Shown: positions 5,184 through 6,971 of the stretch, in pieces
How positions within the stretch are numbered: the first letter of the stretch is position 1
How the letters are laid out: every line of letters starts with the position of its first letter
Assembly: GCA_937859895.1 (NCBI GenBank)
Contig: CALMAV010000053.1
Span: forward strand, 1,614 to 8,584
DNA from: an uncultured Bryobacterales bacterium
Lineage (GTDB): Bacteria; Acidobacteriota; Terriglobia; Bryobacterales; Bryobacteraceae
DNA length: 6,971 nt
Direction of reading: 5' to 3'
Translations under genes and position numbers: made by a program
The notes under the pieces: model-generated
What the model was told of the DNA's origin: nothing
The model's input: the letters and a program-made list of their open reading frames with translations, nothing else
The model's database searches: none

Positions 5184-5876
5184 ATGGCGCGGCGGTACCA
5201 ATGCTCGGTTTGCCTGAGTGAATCGCGCGGTTTGATTGACGAAAAGCTTGCGGCCAAAGTTCCGCTTCGTCAGATCTCCGAACGCTTTGGAGTAGGCCGT
5301 ATGGCGCTGCTCCGGCATTCGAAACATGAGCACGACAGGGCTGCAGAACTCGCTCGGCAACGGGTTGAGCAGGAGGCTGCTGAACTGAAACGTCATCAGG
5401 AAACGCAGGCTGTAGAAAAAACGTTGCATCCGCAGCCAGTGGCGCTCGCGAAGCGTTCAGAGTACGTGAATATTCCGGCGCTATCGCGAGAACTCACCGG
5501 CCCTGAAGAGTTGAAGCTGCTGCAGAGCCTCATCAACGAGAAGATTCCCCGATCCCTCATTGTCGAACGACTGCTGGATTCTGTGAACGCGAAGCGGTTC
5601 CGGTTCTTTTCTGCGAATGGCCGATGCACCGACGTGAAAGCGTCACCCGATTATGCTGAACGCCGCGCCGGGTTGGAGCTGCTTTTCAAGATTCTCGGCT
5701 ATCTGCCGACGCAGAATACGGTCAGCGCAACGGTGGAGATCGACGCACGACCGCTTGAGTCTGTGCTGGACGAAATGAGGAGCCTTACCGATGAGCTTGC
5801 CATCGAACTCGAACGATCTCAGTCCCAGGGTCCAAGAGATCCTCGCCCGATTGTCGACCTTAAACCTGAGAGCTGA
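5184..5876 (+). CDS. Probable phage terminase small subunit (helix-turn-helix, DNA recognition)
   Basis: The product has 230 residues. Its N-terminus shows a known bacterial/phage module: C7-X2-C10 followed by a helix-turn-helix (LRQISERFGVGRMALLRH, 28-45) and ending in H45-X2-H48, so a zinc-stabilised HTH is likely. A charged helical linker follows (about 50-80, rich in E, R and Q). Residues about 175-197 (DYAERRAGLELLFKILGYL) resemble the conserved helix of small terminase subunits. Position directly before TerL fits this role: binding the phage packaging site and passing DNA to the large subunit. No full TerS family signature is certain, so a transcription regulator of the same HTH type remains possible. 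The ATG lies 3 nt after the preceding stop, with only GGGTGG 11 nt upstream as ribosome site. The last 86 bp overlap the terL start in another frame. Confidence 0.72.
   Translation: MARRYQCSVCLSESRGLIDEKLAAKVPLRQISERFGVGRMALLRHSKHEHDRAAELARQRVEQEAAELKRHQETQAVEKTLHPQPVALAKRSEYVNIPALSRELTGPEELKLLQSLINEKIPRSLIVERLLDSVNAKRFRFFSANGRCTDVKASPDYAERRAGLELLFKILGYLPTQNTVSATVEIDARPLESVLDEMRSLTDELAIELERSQSQGPRDPRPIVDLKPES
5778..5782 (+). promoter_or_regulatory. Shine-Dalgarno site for TerL inside the small subunit gene
   Basis: AGGAG lies 8 nt before the ATG at 5791, within the coding part of the preceding gene. It fixes the TerL start and shows that the long overlap is real rather than an annotation artefact. 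The TerL frame has a stop at 5776-5778, so no longer start is possible. Confidence 0.8.
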
Positions 5877-6971
5877 ATCAGAGCTTCTGACCGGTAACTT
5901 CCGGCGCTTCATCGAACCCGCTTGGAAGATCCTCGAACCGTCAACGCCGTTCCAACCGAACTGGCATATTGACGCCATCGCCGAGCACTTAGAGTCTGTG
6001 AGCCGCGGCGAGATCCTTCGCTTAATCGTGAACCTCCCGCCGCGCGCCATGAAGAGCACGCTTTGTACCATCTTGTGGCCGTGCTGGACGTGGGCATCCG
6101 ATGGCGCAAAGTCCCGCTGGATTACAGCCAGCTACTCAGCAGCACTCGCCACAAAACACAGTGTTGATCGCAGAACGCTGATCAGCAGCGATTGGTATCA
6201 GCGGCTCTTTCCCGCTGTGCAGCTCGCATCGGATAACAACCTGAAGCAGTCCTTCAGTTCGAAGGCGCGTGGCGGCATGTTCTCCACAAGTACGGGCGGT
6301 TCTGTCACGGGCTTAGGTGCTGGCATCATCTTGTGCGATGACCCGCATAACGTCAGTGAGTCACATAGCGTGGTGGAACGCGAAAGCACGGTCAGGTTCT
6401 TTCGGCAGAGTCTACTCACGCGGTTGGACAACCAGGAGAAGGGTGCAGTCGTGGTTGTGATGCAGCGCTTGCACGAGGACGACTTAAGTGGCCAGCTATT
6501 ACGTGACGGGGGCTGGACGCATCTCTCGCTCCCTGCCATTGCTGAAGGTCGAACCGTCATTTCCCTTCCCTCTGGCCAGGAGTTCGTTCGTGAAGACGGC
6601 GACCTGCTGGAACCGGTCAGACTCGGGACAGGAGCGCTGGAAGACTTGAAGCGCTCCATGGGCTCTCTGGCATTTGCAGGCCAGTATCAGCAGCGCCCGG
6701 CGCCAGAAGGCGGTGGATTGCTGCCGAGACGGTTCTGGCGTTACTGGCGACCGCGTAACGTGCAGTTTTCACCCGTGTCAGTGACGCTGGAGAACGGGGT
6801 TTCCGCACAGATCGACGCCGTTGAGTTACCGGATGATCTTACGCTGGCGCTGAGCTGGGATATGGCTTTCAAGGATGCTAAAGACTCAGATTTCGTAGTC
6901 GGCATGGTTCTTGGGCGTAAGGGCGCTGATTACTACGTGATCGACGCTGTGCGCGGCCGCTGGGACTTCCC
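5791..6971 (+). CDS. terL: Phage terminase large subunit, TerL (partial, runs off the right edge)
   Basis: This is the ATP-driven DNA packaging motor and headful nuclease of tailed phages; 393 residues are in the window. The ATPase domain shows a Walker A-type loop LPPRAMKST (82-90), the adenine-side segment PFQPNWHIDAIAEHL, Walker B IILCDDPHN (D183, D184 near its end) and the coupling motif VVVVMQR (220-226) followed by LHEDDLSG. QYQQRPAPEGGG marks the hinge to the nuclease domain. The RNase H-like nuclease begins with LSWDMAFKDAKDSDFVVG, where D357 is the expected first metal-binding aspartate; later acidic residues lie outside the window. This order and wording fit the terminase large subunit family common in proteobacterial and acidobacterial prophages. 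Full length is normally about 450-550 residues, so 60-150 residues are missing. The start at 5791 overlaps the previous gene by 86 bp and has AGGAG 8 nt upstream. Confidence 0.95.
   Translation, partial: MSLPSNSNDLSPRVQEILARLSTLNLRAESELLTGNFRRFIEPAWKILEPSTPFQPNWHIDAIAEHLESVSRGEILRLIVNLPPRAMKSTLCTILWPCWTWASDGAKSRWITASYSAALATKHSVDRRTLISSDWYQRLFPAVQLASDNNLKQSFSSKARGGMFSTSTGGSVTGLGAGIILCDDPHNVSESHSVVERESTVRFFRQSLLTRLDNQEKGAVVVVMQRLHEDDLSGQLLRDGGWTHLSLPAIAEGRTVISLPSGQEFVREDGDLLEPVRLGTGALEDLKRSMGSLAFAGQYQQRPAPEGGGLLPRRFWRYWRPRNVQFSPVSVTLENGVSAQIDAVELPDDLTLALSWDMAFKDAKDSDFVVGMVLGRKGADYYVIDAVRGRWDF

Noticed and set aside
5643..6071. 142-residue minus-strand open frame
   Set aside because: It runs antisense across the end of the small terminase gene and the start of TerL. 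Its composition is that of a reverse-frame shadow and no motif is visible.
6198..6659. 153-residue minus-strand open frame
   Set aside because: It is antisense to the conserved ATPase core of TerL, so it is a by-product of that coding sequence.
1..6971. CRISPR array, tRNA, rRNA, IS element or rho-independent terminator
   Set aside because: I saw no regularly spaced repeats, cloverleaf-like segments, transposase-like frames with flanking inverted repeats, or GC-rich hairpins followed by a T run.

Overview
The window looks like a piece of an Acidobacteriota-type genome (Solibacter/Bryobacter-like) or of a phage or prophage infecting such a host. Two things suggest this. The leftward genes encode secreted proteins with short signal peptides ending in LQA-Q or SGFG-Q style, and they resemble the right-handed beta-helix family that is abundant in those soil bacteria. 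The rightward genes end in an unmistakable tailed-phage DNA packaging pair. The taxonomic call is inferred from protein style only; no rRNA, tRNA or integrase is present to confirm it.

Layout. Positions 1-3253 hold a leftward operon of three secreted proteins, each starting in the stop codon of the one before (ATGA overlaps at 2957-2960 and 1506-1509). In order of transcription they are a 98-residue small exported protein, a 484-residue protein with an N-terminal beta-sandwich-like part and the first rungs of a beta-helix, and a beta-helix protein of at least 503 residues whose 3' end lies off the left edge. That last gene has no stop codon in the window, so it is easily missed. Together the second and third products look like the two halves of one beta-helix family split over two translationally coupled genes, each half with its own export signal.

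Positions 3254-3383 are a divergent intergenic region. It contains a plausible extended -10 promoter for the leftward operon, a 17-bp inverted repeat lying over its expected start point, and a weaker promoter candidate for the rightward genes.

Positions 3384-6971 are a tightly packed rightward operon with gaps of no more than 3 bp or with overlaps. It encodes a 179-residue protein with a duplicated CX4CX5CX2H metal-site-like motif, an 87-residue helical protein, a 246-residue protein of unknown function, an 84-residue zinc-ribbon protein, a 230-residue helix-turn-helix protein that is the probable small terminase subunit, and the large terminase subunit (TerL). TerL overlaps the small subunit gene by 86 bp and runs off the right edge.

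The packaging genes recognise phage DNA and power its entry into procapsids. The four genes ahead of them are co-transcribed and unrecognised, so a link to packaging or late-gene control is only positional. Whether the secreted beta-helix operon is phage cargo, an unusual virion or receptor-directed module, or host DNA at a prophage edge cannot be decided from this window. It is the main open question here.
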